Below, piece by piece: positions 1 through 6,628 of a stretch of DNA of 10,081 bases. The stretch is taken from NCBI GenBank assembly GCA_934120735.1, contig CAKOVA010000065.1:1-10081 (forward strand), read 5' to 3'. A program made the position numbers and the translations under genes. The notes under the pieces are model-generated. The model did no database searches and had not been told where the DNA came from. It saw only the letters and a program-made list of their open reading frames with translations. The DNA is from an uncultured Prevotella sp. (GTDB taxonomy: Bacteria; Bacteroidota; Bacteroidia; Bacteroidales; Bacteroidaceae). Position 1 is the stretch's first letter; the number at the start of each line of letters is the position of its first letter.

Positions 1-1124
1 CGCAACAAAACTCAAATAGGTATCTCAATACCTCCATGGTGATATTTGGTGGACAAACGTCAAAGGCACACAAAGGATTAAAAGAGGGGCGCAGGATAGA
101 GTTGAACGACCGTGACATGGAAATCACCCAAGAGCGGTTTAGCGACAATGTGGAAGAGGTGGGTGCCGAACTCGACCATGGCAACACTACCATGAGCCAT
201 GGAAAAGAGTACACTGCCGCCAACATCAGTGGCGTATATCCCAACGATTACATCATCAACAAGCGTGACATGATCTACGGGAGGTTCATTAATAAGATAG
301 ATATCAGAGACCGCAGAAAGTCGATTGTTATCAGTGATGACATGGCGAAGGAGCTTTCACCCACGGGAAACGTGGCAGATATGTTGGGAAAAATCGTGAG
401 GATAGAAGACTTGGCGTTTCATATTGTGGGTATTTATCAAGTAGACAAAAGTATGATGGGTACCGATGCGTTCATCCCTTTCACTACCTATCGCACTATA
501 TATAATGTGGGCGACAAGACTGGCAACATCGTTTTCTCGTTCAAAGGCTTGGAGACAGAACAACAAAACGAAGCTTTCGAGCAGCGTTACCGTGCCAATC
601 TCAACGGCAATCACGGTGCTGCACCCGATGATGAGGAGGCGGTTTGGATATGGAACCGATTCACTCAAGCCATGCAGATGAGCACAGGAATGGGCATGTT
701 GCGCACGGCATTATGGATAGTGGGCATCTTTACCCTACTCAGTGGCATCGTCGGAGTTTCCAATATCATGCTCATCACGGTGAAAGAGCGCACTCACGAG
801 TTCGGTATTCGCAAGGCTATCGGCGCCACACCATGGTCTATTCTGCGACTCATCATCATTGAGAGCATTATCATCACCACCTTTTTCGGATACATCGGCA
901 TGGTGTTAGGCATTGCAGCCAATGAATACATGAATGCCACCATTGGCAACATGAAGGTTGATTCGGGTTTGTTTACCACCACCATGTTTGTTAATCCCAC
1001 CGTTGGACTTGACGTTTGCATCAACGCCACGCTACTGATGGTGGTGGCAGGCACCATCGCTGGACTCATTCCCGCACGCAAGGCAGCACACGTAAGACCC
1101 ATTGAAGCACTAAGAGCAGAATAA
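1..1124 (+). CDS. ABC transporter permease, MacB/FtsX-like (5' end missing)
   Basis: Inner-membrane permease of the MacB/FtsX type, which couples ATP hydrolysis by a separate or fused ATPase to movements of a large periplasmic domain. The reading frame is open to the window edge (first full codon at 3), so ATG 36 is internal. Residues just before it (NTS) align with the TNSSVIF stretch near residue 60 of the next gene, so roughly 50 residues, including the first membrane helix, lie outside. Counting from ATG 36, residues 1-205 are the periplasmic region. The FtsX domain follows: a helix near 222-246, then the coupling segment KERTHEFGIRKAIGA (250-264), a helix near 268-292, a last helix near 323-345 and the usual RPIEALRAE end. 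The next permease starts 3 nt after the stop. If this protein matches its neighbour in length it is a stand-alone permease without its own ATPase domain, but the missing N-terminus prevents a firm statement. Confidence 0.9.
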   Translation, partial: QQNSNRYLNTSMVIFGGQTSKAHKGLKEGRRIELNDRDMEITQERFSDNVEEVGAELDHGNTTMSHGKEYTAANISGVYPNDYIINKRDMIYGRFINKIDIRDRRKSIVISDDMAKELSPTGNVADMLGKIVRIEDLAFHIVGIYQVDKSMMGTDAFIPFTTYRTIYNVGDKTGNIVFSFKGLETEQQNEAFEQRYRANLNGNHGAAPDDEEAVWIWNRFTQAMQMSTGMGMLRTALWIVGIFTLLSGIVGVSNIMLITVKERTHEFGIRKAIGATPWSILRLIIIESIIITTFFGYIGMVLGIAANEYMNATIGNMKVDSGLFTTTMFVNPTVGLDVCINATLLMVVAGTIAGLIPARKAAHVRPIEALRAE

Positions 1125-1127
1125 GCC

Positions 1128-2372
1128 ATGAAGTTTGATATCGACACATACAAAGAGATTATCGAGACACTCTCGCGCAACAAGAGCCGCTCTTTCCTCA
1201 CTGGCTTTGGCGTTTTCTGGGGTATCTTCATGCTCATGGGACTCATCGGAGGTGGACAAGGGTTCAGAGAGTTGCTCAATCGAGTGTTCGAAGGCTTTGC
1301 TACCAACTCCTCAGTCATCTTCGCTCAACCCACTACCAAGCCATACGACGGCTATCGGAAGGGGCGACAATGGACATTAGAATATAAAGACGTGGAGCGT
1401 ATCAAGGCGAACGTTCGCGACTTAGACATCGTTACACCGGGACTGTCGCAATGGGGTGGAAACGCTGTGTTTGGCGATAAGAAGAGCAACTGCAACATCA
1501 AAGGACTGATGGCGGATTACGCCAAGGTGGAAACGCCACACATGTACTACGGTAGATACCTCAACGAAATGGACATGCAGCAACGAAGGAAGGTGTGCAT
1601 ATTAGGCAAGAAAGTGTACAAGAACTTGTTTCCAGGCGGTGGAGACCCTTGCGGTCAGCTCATTAGAATAGACTCTATCTACTACAGTGTCGTTGGAGTA
1701 GACTATAGTGCAGGTAACATGCAAATCAATGGATCGGCAGAAGAGAGCGTTGTCATACCGCTCCCACTGATGCAACAAGCGTACAATTTGGGGCAAACCG
1801 TTCACGTTATTTGTGTTACTGGGCGTCCTGGAGTTAAAATGAGCAAGGTGGCACAACCCATGAGAGATGTCATCGCCCGTGCGCACCACATTGATCCGAC
1901 CGACGAAAAGGGCATCACGGTGTTCAATACCGAAGTGATGTACGGCATGGTTGACAGTCTCTTTGCCGGTGTCAACTTCTTGGTATGGCTCGTAGGTATC
2001 GGCACTTTGCTGGCTGGAGCTATCGGCGTGTCCAACATCATGATGGTAACAGTGCGCGAACGAACCACAGAAATAGGCATCAGGCGCGCCATTGGCGCCA
2101 CGCCACGCACCATCTTGGGGCAGATTATCGCAGAGAGCATCATCCTGATAGCGGTAGCTGGCATGAGTGGAATACTCTTTGCCGTCATCATTCTACAACT
2201 GGCAGAGATGGGTACCACCACCGATGGCTTTACTGCTGCACATTTCCAAGTAAACTTCTGGACTGCCGTGGGTGCTGTCATCATGCTGTCTTTGCTCGGT
2301 GTCTTGGCTGGATTGGCACCTGCACTGAGAGCCATGTCTATCAAACCTGTGGATGCCATGCGAGACGAATAA
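1128..2372 (+). CDS. ABC transporter permease, MacB/FtsX-like
   Basis: Complete 414-residue inner-membrane permease, homologous to the preceding gene. It has a short cytoplasmic N-terminus and a first helix at about 22-42. A large periplasmic MacB-type domain follows (about 45-275). The FtsX domain comprises a helix at 281-305, the coupling segment VRERTTEIGIRRAIGATP (309-326), a helix at 328-358 and a final helix at 375-400. It ends in the family's typical P-A-x-A / KPVDAMRDE tail. No Walker A, signature or Walker B motif is present, so it needs an ATPase from another gene. The 3-nt gap to the upstream stop suggests translational coupling, and the pair probably forms a heterodimer. Family knowledge: such permeases with a MacA-like adaptor export drugs, peptides or lipoprotein-like cargo. 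The substrate here cannot be read from the sequence. Confidence 0.93.
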   Translation: MKFDIDTYKEIIETLSRNKSRSFLTGFGVFWGIFMLMGLIGGGQGFRELLNRVFEGFATNSSVIFAQPTTKPYDGYRKGRQWTLEYKDVERIKANVRDLDIVTPGLSQWGGNAVFGDKKSNCNIKGLMADYAKVETPHMYYGRYLNEMDMQQRRKVCILGKKVYKNLFPGGGDPCGQLIRIDSIYYSVVGVDYSAGNMQINGSAEESVVIPLPLMQQAYNLGQTVHVICVTGRPGVKMSKVAQPMRDVIARAHHIDPTDEKGITVFNTEVMYGMVDSLFAGVNFLVWLVGIGTLLAGAIGVSNIMMVTVRERTTEIGIRRAIGATPRTILGQIIAESIILIAVAGMSGILFAVIILQLAEMGTTTDGFTAAHFQVNFWTAVGAVIMLSLLGVLAGLAPALRAMSIKPVDAMRDE

Positions 2373-2465
2373 TCCAAATAAGAACACTCATTATAGAACC
2401 TATTCATGATACACACTGCCGACCGCAGAACGAGTTGCGCATTGTGAACCATACATTACACCATT

Positions 2466-3569
2466 ATGAAAAAGAATATCAAATTTATCGTTGCAGGCGT
2501 TATCGCCCTCATCTTCATCGGAACATTTGTTTTCCTATGGTTCAAGTCACGCCCTCAACCCGAGGTTTACGACGAGTTTACCCCCAAGATGTCGAACCTG
2601 AAGAAGGTAACTGTCATCACTGGCAAGATTGAACCTCGCAACGAGGTGAACGTGAAGCCGCAGATTTCGGGTATCATCACCGAGATTATGAAAGAAGCGG
2701 GCGAGATGGTGCAGGCTGGAGAGATTATCGCAAAGGTAAAAGTGGTGCCTGATATGAACCAATTATCAAACGCACAGTCACGCGTTCGCTTGGCGCAAAT
2801 CAACGTGAAGCAAGCGAAAGTGAACTACGACCGTGAGAAGAAGCTCTACGACAAAGGATTGGTAGCAGGCGATGAGTACGACAAGATACGGCAAGCCTAC
2901 CAACAATCGCAAGAGGAAGTGAAGGCTGCACAGGACAACTTAGAGGTGGTTCGCGACGGTGTGTCAAAGAATAATGCCAACACCAGCAGCACACTTATTC
3001 GCTCCACCATTAGCGGTTTGATTCTTGATGTACCCGTAAAAGTGGGCAACACGGTCATCTTGAGCAACACCTTCAACGACGGAACCACCATTGCCACGGT
3101 AGCCAACATGGGCGACCTTATCTTCCGAGGCAACATCGACGAGACAGAAGTGGGACAACTGTCTGTGGGCATGCCGATGAAGATAACCATCGGAGCCTTG
3201 CAGGACAACACCTTACAGGCGTCTCTCGAATATGTTTCGCCTAAAGCTGTTGAGCAAAACGGCGCCAACCAATTTGAGATTAAAGCCGCCATTCGTAACA
3301 TCCAGGGCAAGAAGATACGCAGTGGGTACAGTGCCAATGCCGAGATTGTGCTGGCAAGTGCGCAAAACGTGTTGACTGTTCCCGAGAGTGCCATCGAGTT
3401 TAGTGGAAAACAAACCAATGTGTACATCGTCAAGGGAGATAAGGATAACAAGACTTACGAGCGACGAAAGGTAGAAACAGGCATGAGCGACGGTCTGAAC
3501 ATCGAAATAAAAAGCGGCTTGAACAAAAACGAAAAGGTGCGTGGACCCAAGAAAGTGAAGGAAGATTAA
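2466..3569 (+). CDS. Efflux periplasmic adaptor, MacA/HlyD-like
   Basis: Membrane-fusion protein (367 aa) that would bridge the inner-membrane permeases to an outer-membrane channel. A single N-terminal anchor (residues 7-25) follows a Lys-rich start. The first half of the lipoyl-like domain is at about 60-93 (KPQISGIITEIMKEAGEMVQAGE). A Gln/Lys/Glu-rich alpha-helical hairpin follows at about 98-170, then the second lipoyl half at about 177-215 (STISGLILDVPVKVGNTV). The beta-barrel domain is at about 217-295 and the membrane-proximal domain at about 300-362 (LTVPESAIEF). Order and length fit MacA-type adaptors. It lies 93 nt after the permease stop with no recognisable promoter between them, so co-transcription is likely. 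No Shine-Dalgarno is visible before ATG 2466, which is normal in this phylum. The ATPase and outer-membrane channel are not in the window. Confidence 0.93.
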   Translation: MKKNIKFIVAGVIALIFIGTFVFLWFKSRPQPEVYDEFTPKMSNLKKVTVITGKIEPRNEVNVKPQISGIITEIMKEAGEMVQAGEIIAKVKVVPDMNQLSNAQSRVRLAQINVKQAKVNYDREKKLYDKGLVAGDEYDKIRQAYQQSQEEVKAAQDNLEVVRDGVSKNNANTSSTLIRSTISGLILDVPVKVGNTVILSNTFNDGTTIATVANMGDLIFRGNIDETEVGQLSVGMPMKITIGALQDNTLQASLEYVSPKAVEQNGANQFEIKAAIRNIQGKKIRSGYSANAEIVLASAQNVLTVPESAIEFSGKQTNVYIVKGDKDNKTYERRKVETGMSDGLNIEIKSGLNKNEKVRGPKKVKED

Positions 3570-3622
3570 GATGAATCAATCTTGCTTTGCTATCTTGTGC
3601 GCACGGTCTTGCAGCATTATTT

Positions 3623-3670
3623 GCCTGTTGATGATGTTGAATTTAGCCACAGAATGTTTCATCAACAAGC
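3623..3670. repeat. Imperfect inverted repeat after the adaptor gene
   Basis: Arms GCCTGTTGATGA (3623-3634) and TCATCAACAAGC (3659-3670) are complementary over 12 positions with one mismatch, separated by 24 nt. In minus-strand RNA the odd pair becomes G-U, giving a continuous stem. No T-run follows on the + strand, so it is not a standard intrinsic terminator for the transporter operon, though it could mark the 3' end of that message. It also lies just beyond the minus-strand terminator described below. Confidence 0.4.
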
Positions 3671-3676
3671 AAGTAT

Positions 3677-3716
3677 AAAAAAAATACGCTGCAACTCTCA
3701 ACGAGCTACAGCGTAT
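3677..3716 (-). terminator. Intrinsic terminator, minus strand
   Basis: Read on the minus strand, ATACGCTG (3716-3709) pairs perfectly with CAGCGTAT (3691-3684). The stem continues inward for six more pairs (TAGCTC with GAGTTG), giving 14 bp closed by a 5-nt loop, GTTGA. Two of the inner pairs are G-U, which would be C-A mismatches in + strand RNA. Seven U residues (3683-3677) follow directly. Strength, compactness, U-tract and strand-specific wobble pairs all point to termination of a leftward transcript. Confidence 0.85.
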
Positions 3717-3866
3717 AGTATGTTTAACTAAAAATCTTTTCTCAGTAAATGAAAACCTCACGGCCTTCATAGTTACCTGTTAAACAATCTGTTTAATTTA
3801 CCTTAAACCTAATAACTAAAAACCTAAATCTATTACTACTAACCTAAACAATCTATTAACCTTTTT
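3677..3866 (-). ncRNA. Putative intergenic small RNA, about 190 nt
   Basis: A minus-strand transcription unit defined by a Bacteroidota-type promoter (3905-3874) and a strong intrinsic terminator (3716-3677). The start near 3866 is inferred from the usual distance after the -7 element. The 5' half is A/T/G-rich with recurring TTAGGTT-like words. AGATTGTTTA occurs twice (complement of 3845-3854 and of 3781-3790), the second copy inside a small hairpin (TAAACA-ATC-TGTTTA, 3781-3795). The middle holds GTAACTATGAAGGCCGTGAGG (complement of about 3776-3756). The frame opened by that ATG has no stop before the terminator hairpin, so a translated product is unlikely. It resembles in design, and might be a member of, the promoter-to-terminator-bounded Bacteroidales-1 RNA class; I cannot confirm this by covariance. 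A 6S-like long rod was not apparent. An orphaned mRNA leader is the main alternative. Confidence 0.6.
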
Positions 3867-3873
3867 GGTACTG

Positions 3874-3905
3874 CAAAGGTAGGCAGATTTACCACTCGTT
3901 CCAAA
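3874..3905 (-). promoter_or_regulatory. Bacteroidota-type promoter, minus strand
   Basis: On the minus strand, TTTG (3905-3902) is followed by exactly 20 nt and then TACCTTTG (3881-3874), continuing CAG. This matches the phylum's housekeeping consensus, TTTG at -33 and TAnnTTTG at -7, at all fixed positions and with normal spacing. It points leftward into the gene-free stretch and toward the terminator at 3716-3677, so it most likely drives the small RNA. Confidence 0.8.
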
Positions 3906-4105
3906 TAAGTGAGCCATTTTAGTGCTCAAAATGCCTCTTTCTTGACCTAAATCAATATTTTGTGTCCGCACACAACGTACAAAAATAGGTTTCTTCTACT
4001 CTTTCGTTGTAACCAAACAGGTATCCCTTTTGCCACGCACATACGATGAAAATGGGCAGAATGGCGCAAGTTTAAGGATGAAATAGGCTAAAAATAGGCG
4101 AAACA
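3906..4105. other. Gene-free stretch between small-RNA promoter and glycosyltransferase promoter
   Basis: No coding frame is credible here. A short perfect hairpin, TTGTGT-CCGC-ACACAA (3960-3975), is visible. The word AAATAGGC occurs twice, starting at 4081 and 4092, which is 11 nt or about one helical turn apart and just upstream of the next gene's putative promoter. Nothing else was recognised. Confidence 0.4.
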
Positions 4106-4137
4106 CTTGTTGGTGTTTCCGATTTAGCGTACCTTTA
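4100..4137 (+). promoter_or_regulatory. Probable promoter with overlapping dyad, upstream of GT4 gene
   Basis: TACCTTTA (4130-4137) matches seven of eight positions of a Bacteroidota -7 element. CTTG (4106-4109), one base off the -33 TTTG, lies exactly 20 nt upstream. The -33 region sits inside a perfect dyad, GAAACAC-TTGTTG-GTGTTTC (4100-4119), a plausible operator for a dimeric regulator. Transcription would start near 4144, leaving a leader of about 16 nt before ATG 4160. Confidence 0.5.
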
Positions 4138-4159
4138 CATCAGAATCAAAACGACCTAT

Positions 4160-5431
4160 ATGCGCGTTCTTATTGTGAACACCAGCGAGAAAACGGGTGG
4201 TGCCGCAGTGGCTTCCAACCGATTGATGCAGGCCTTGAACCAGTCGGGTGTCAAGGCCAAGATGCTGGTCAAGGATAAAGAAACCGACCATCTCACCGTT
4301 ACGCAGTTGCCCCATCAAGCACTGAAAAGGTTGCATTTTCTATGGGAACGCTGGTGTATATTTTGGCATTTGCATTTCAGTAAACGTCATTTATTCCATG
4401 TTGACATAGCCAACGTGGGTTCTGATATCACGTCGTTGCCCGAATTTCAAGAGGCTGACATCATTCATTTGGAGTGGATTAACCAAGGAATGTTGTCGCT
4501 GCGCAACATTCAAAAGATTCTTGAGAGTGGCAAACCGGTGGTGTGGACTATGCATGACATGTGGCCGGCAACGGGTATTTGTCACCTTACCCTGGCGTGC
4601 CAGAACTTTAAAACGCAGTGTGGCAACTGCATGTATCTGCCCCATCATGGCTCAGATGGCGACCTCTCGCACAGGGTGTGGAAACGAAAACAAAAGGTAT
4701 ATGCATCGGGCAACATCCATTTTGTGGCATGTAGCAACTGGCTTGCCGCACAGGCAAAGGCAAGCGGACTATTGCAAAACCATGCGGTGACAACCATTCC
4801 GAACCCCATTGACACCCACCTCTTTGCGCCTAACGATAAGGTAGCGGCTGCCAGACGGTTGGGATTGCCCAGCGATAAACAGCTTGTTTTGTTCGCGTCG
4901 CAGCGCATTACGAACGAAAATAAGGGCATTCAGTACCTCATTGAGGCCTGTAACCAACTGGTAGCTGCTCACCCTGAAATGAAAAACAGTGTTGGATTGG
5001 TGATGTTGGGCGGTCATGCGGAGGAGTTGGAAGGTGCGTTTAGCTTGCCAACTTATTCGCTTGGATATGTCAATGACACGAAGAAAATAGTGGACGTGTA
5101 CAATGCAGTGGATATATTTGTACTGCCTTCGCTCTCAGAAAATCTCCCCAATACCATCATGGAGGCCATGTCGTGTGGTGTACCCTGTGTTGGTTTTGAC
5201 GTGGGGGGCATTCCCGAGATGATTGATCATTTGCAAAACGGCTATGTAGCTCGCTACAAAGATGCTGCATCGCTGGCCGAAGGTATCGCGTGGATACTTG
5301 ACAAAGATACGAATGGTGCGGAACTGAGTAGGCGATGCATCCATAAAGTGCAAACTGCTTATGCGCAACAGCATGTAGCAAAACGCTATTTGGAGGTTTA
5401 CCAAGAGGCAATGAAAGGAAAAAGAGGGTAG
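4160..5431 (+). CDS. Glycosyltransferase family 4 (GT-B fold, WcaC-like)
   Basis: Complete 423-residue retaining glycosyltransferase, expected to act at the cytoplasmic face of the inner membrane, moving a sugar from a nucleotide donor to a growing glycan. The N-terminal Rossmann half begins with VLIVNTSEKTGGAAVASNRL (3-22), the glycine-rich acceptor-side loop. HDMWPATG (132-139) follows, then four cysteines (C141, C147, C154, C157) as C-x5-C-x6-C-x2-C, a pattern that could bind a metal. The C-terminal donor domain holds SQRITNENKG (248-257), the E-x7-E motif (E327 and E335 in SENLPNTIMEAMSCG) and the GGIPEMI nucleotide-sugar loop (349-355). ATG 4160 directly precedes the first beta strand, and a promoter lies just upstream. 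The donor and acceptor sugars cannot be read from sequence. A GT2 enzyme follows on the same strand, suggesting a shared polysaccharide, LPS or glycoprotein pathway. Confidence 0.92.
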   Translation: MRVLIVNTSEKTGGAAVASNRLMQALNQSGVKAKMLVKDKETDHLTVTQLPHQALKRLHFLWERWCIFWHLHFSKRHLFHVDIANVGSDITSLPEFQEADIIHLEWINQGMLSLRNIQKILESGKPVVWTMHDMWPATGICHLTLACQNFKTQCGNCMYLPHHGSDGDLSHRVWKRKQKVYASGNIHFVACSNWLAAQAKASGLLQNHAVTTIPNPIDTHLFAPNDKVAAARRLGLPSDKQLVLFASQRITNENKGIQYLIEACNQLVAAHPEMKNSVGLVMLGGHAEELEGAFSLPTYSLGYVNDTKKIVDVYNAVDIFVLPSLSENLPNTIMEAMSCGVPCVGFDVGGIPEMIDHLQNGYVARYKDAASLAEGIAWILDKDTNGAELSRRCIHKVQTAYAQQHVAKRYLEVYQEAMKGKRG

Positions 5432-5437
5432 CTGATC

Positions 5438-5553
5438 GGAGTTATCAGGAGTTATCAGGAGTTAATTGGAGTTATCGGACATTAAACTCTCTCGATAAGA
5501 AAACTATCGTCTGTTAACTCCCGTTTACTCCCTTGTAACTCCCATTAACTCCC
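5438..5553. repeat. 10-bp tandem GGAGTTA array facing inverted TAACTCC array
   Basis: Four GGAGTTA units start at 5438, 5448, 5458 and 5468, exactly 10 bp apart, the first two identical over all ten bases (GGAGTTATCA). After a 35-40 nt centre, four ACTCCC units occur at 5517, 5527, 5538 and 5548. The arms can pair as four 7-bp blocks (one with a mismatch) separated by small internal loops. The centre has its own hairpin, CGATA (5493-5497) with TATCG (5505-5509). There is no T-run, so it is not a simple terminator. It occupies nearly all of the 137 nt between the two glycosyltransferase genes. Its role is unknown; RNA-processing structure, recombination hotspot or protein-binding array are options. 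Confidence 0.85.
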
Positions 5554-5568
5554 TAAACAAAAAGAGAT

Positions 5569-6345
5569 ATGATAAAATTCAGCGTCATCACATGCACCTA
5601 TCAGGCAGAAAAAGAATTGCAAAGAACGCTTGACAGTGTGCTGAAACAGAGATATAAAGAGGTAGAACACTTGATTGTTGATGGTGCTTCTACGGATCAA
5701 ACGGTGAAAATGGCAAAGCGTTACGCCGCACTTTCTGCCGAGATGGAAACCGGACACGAGGTGGTGGTGTCGTCAGAACCTGACCATGGTTTGTACGACG
5801 CTATGAACAAAGGCTTGCAGAGGGCAACAGGCGACTATGTGTTGTTTCTCAATGCCGGCGACAGCTTTCCGGCAAACGACACGCTGGAGCTTGTGGCTGG
5901 TAGCGTGGGCGCATACGATGTCTTGCCCGCCGTGTTGTATGGCGATACCCATATCGTTGATGACAAGGGAGAATTTGTGCGTCGTCGGCGCCTGACACCA
6001 CCGCGCCATCTCACCTGGCGTTCGTTCTTACACGGCATGTTGGTATGCCATCAGGCTTTTTATGCACGCACCGACATTGCCAAGGTAACGCCTTACCTGA
6101 CGAAGTATCGCTATTCTGCCGATGTTGATTGGTGCATACGAATCATGAAAGAGGCCGCCCGTAGGCACTTGCCATTGCGCAATGTGCAGGCTGTGGTGGC
6201 AAATTATCTGGATGGCGGCATGACCAATCAAAATCACCAAGCATCGCTCAAAGAGCGTTTTCACGTCATGGCATCGCATTATGGCTATCTGCCAACCCTC
6301 GCGATGCACGGCTGGTTTGTGCTTAGAAGTGTCTTCAAACGGTGA
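5569..6345 (+). CDS. Glycosyltransferase family 2 (GT-A fold, WcaA-like)
   Basis: Complete 258-residue inverting glycosyltransferase, typical in length for short family 2 enzymes. The N-terminal strand FSVITCTYQAE (4-14) begins the nucleotide-binding fold. DGASTD (38-43) is the usual uridine-contacting acidic motif, SEPDHGLYDAMNKG (69-82) is very typical of the family, and NAGD (95-98) takes the place of the DxD metal site. CHQAFYAR (160-167) and SADVDWCIR (183-191) supply the acceptor region and probable catalytic Asp. No membrane-spanning segment is convincing, so it is probably a peripheral cytoplasmic enzyme. Start ATG 5569 directly precedes the first strand and is preceded by an A-rich tract rather than a strong Shine-Dalgarno. 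It likely acts in the same glycan pathway as the upstream GT4 enzyme; the sugars are unknown. Whether the repeat array between them splits the transcript is unclear. Confidence 0.92.
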   Translation: MIKFSVITCTYQAEKELQRTLDSVLKQRYKEVEHLIVDGASTDQTVKMAKRYAALSAEMETGHEVVVSSEPDHGLYDAMNKGLQRATGDYVLFLNAGDSFPANDTLELVAGSVGAYDVLPAVLYGDTHIVDDKGEFVRRRRLTPPRHLTWRSFLHGMLVCHQAFYARTDIAKVTPYLTKYRYSADVDWCIRIMKEAARRHLPLRNVQAVVANYLDGGMTNQNHQASLKERFHVMASHYGYLPTLAMHGWFVLRSVFKR

Positions 6346-6406
6346 AATTGGGGTGAAGCTGCATGTCGGTAACTGGACTATTGGCAGCTCACTGGTAGTT
6401 TCACCG
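6340..6406. repeat. Long imperfect hairpin overlapping the GT2 stop codon
   Basis: CGGTGAAA (6340-6347), which contains the TGA stop, pairs perfectly with TTTCACCG (6399-6406). Further in, GTGAAGCTGC (6353-6362) pairs with GCAGCTCAC (6384-6392) with one bulged A. A 21-nt loop remains. No T-run follows, so it is not a textbook terminator, but it could set the 3' end of the glycosyltransferase message. Confidence 0.55.
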
Positions 6407-6446
6407 CCATGCTGATCTGACTACATAAGAACTCGTTTTGTTGATT

Positions 6447-6474
6447 TATTTCAAAATTTGGAAGTTTTGAAATA
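6447..6474. repeat. Perfect 10-bp inverted repeat, AT-rich
   Basis: TATTTCAAAA (6447-6456) and TTTTGAAATA (6465-6474) are perfect inverted copies separated by 8 nt. No T-run follows on either strand, which argues against an intrinsic terminator. A regulator-binding dyad or part of a dispersed intergenic repeat is possible. Confidence 0.6.
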
Positions 6475-6582
6475 GAAAAAAATTATCCGCTGATGGTGAC
6501 TTTTTGGTGGTCTATCAAGCTAAGAAGTCACACTTTACAGCATCAAAACAGTCAGTTTATCGTGTTATTTGTATGTTTTAGC

Positions 6583-6628
6583 CATGCTATTGGCATGCTA
6601 TTGGTGGGCAATAACGTGCCTATTGCCC
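6583..6628. repeat. 11-bp tandem duplication next to a GC-rich hairpin
   Basis: CATGCTATTGG is repeated perfectly in tandem (6583-6593 and 6594-6604). Immediately after, GGGCAATA (6606-6613) and TATTGCCC (6621-6628) form a perfect 8-bp stem with a 7-nt loop. The tandem units themselves contain the palindrome CATGC-TATTG-GCATG. No T-run is attached. Function is unknown. Confidence 0.6.

Noticed and set aside
1802..2452. A 216-codon minus-strand frame opposite the second permease (similar long ones lie at 794-1318 and 7919-8434).
   Set aside because: Antisense shadows of well-supported genes; the translations lack domain character and are rich in mirrored Met/Ser/Ala or Val/His runs.
3684..3716. 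The terminator hairpin as a + strand terminator of the adaptor operon.
   Set aside because: In + strand RNA the two wobble pairs become C-A mismatches, and the bases after the hairpin (AGTATG) are not a U-tract.
3576..3770. A 64-codon minus-strand frame overlapping the small RNA.
   Set aside because: It reads straight through the strong terminator hairpin and U-tract, so it would not be transcribed whole; only its last 28 codons were kept as a weak observation.
5438..5553. CRISPR array.
   Set aside because: Units are only 10 bp with 3-bp linkers and reverse orientation halfway; there are no spacers and no cas genes.
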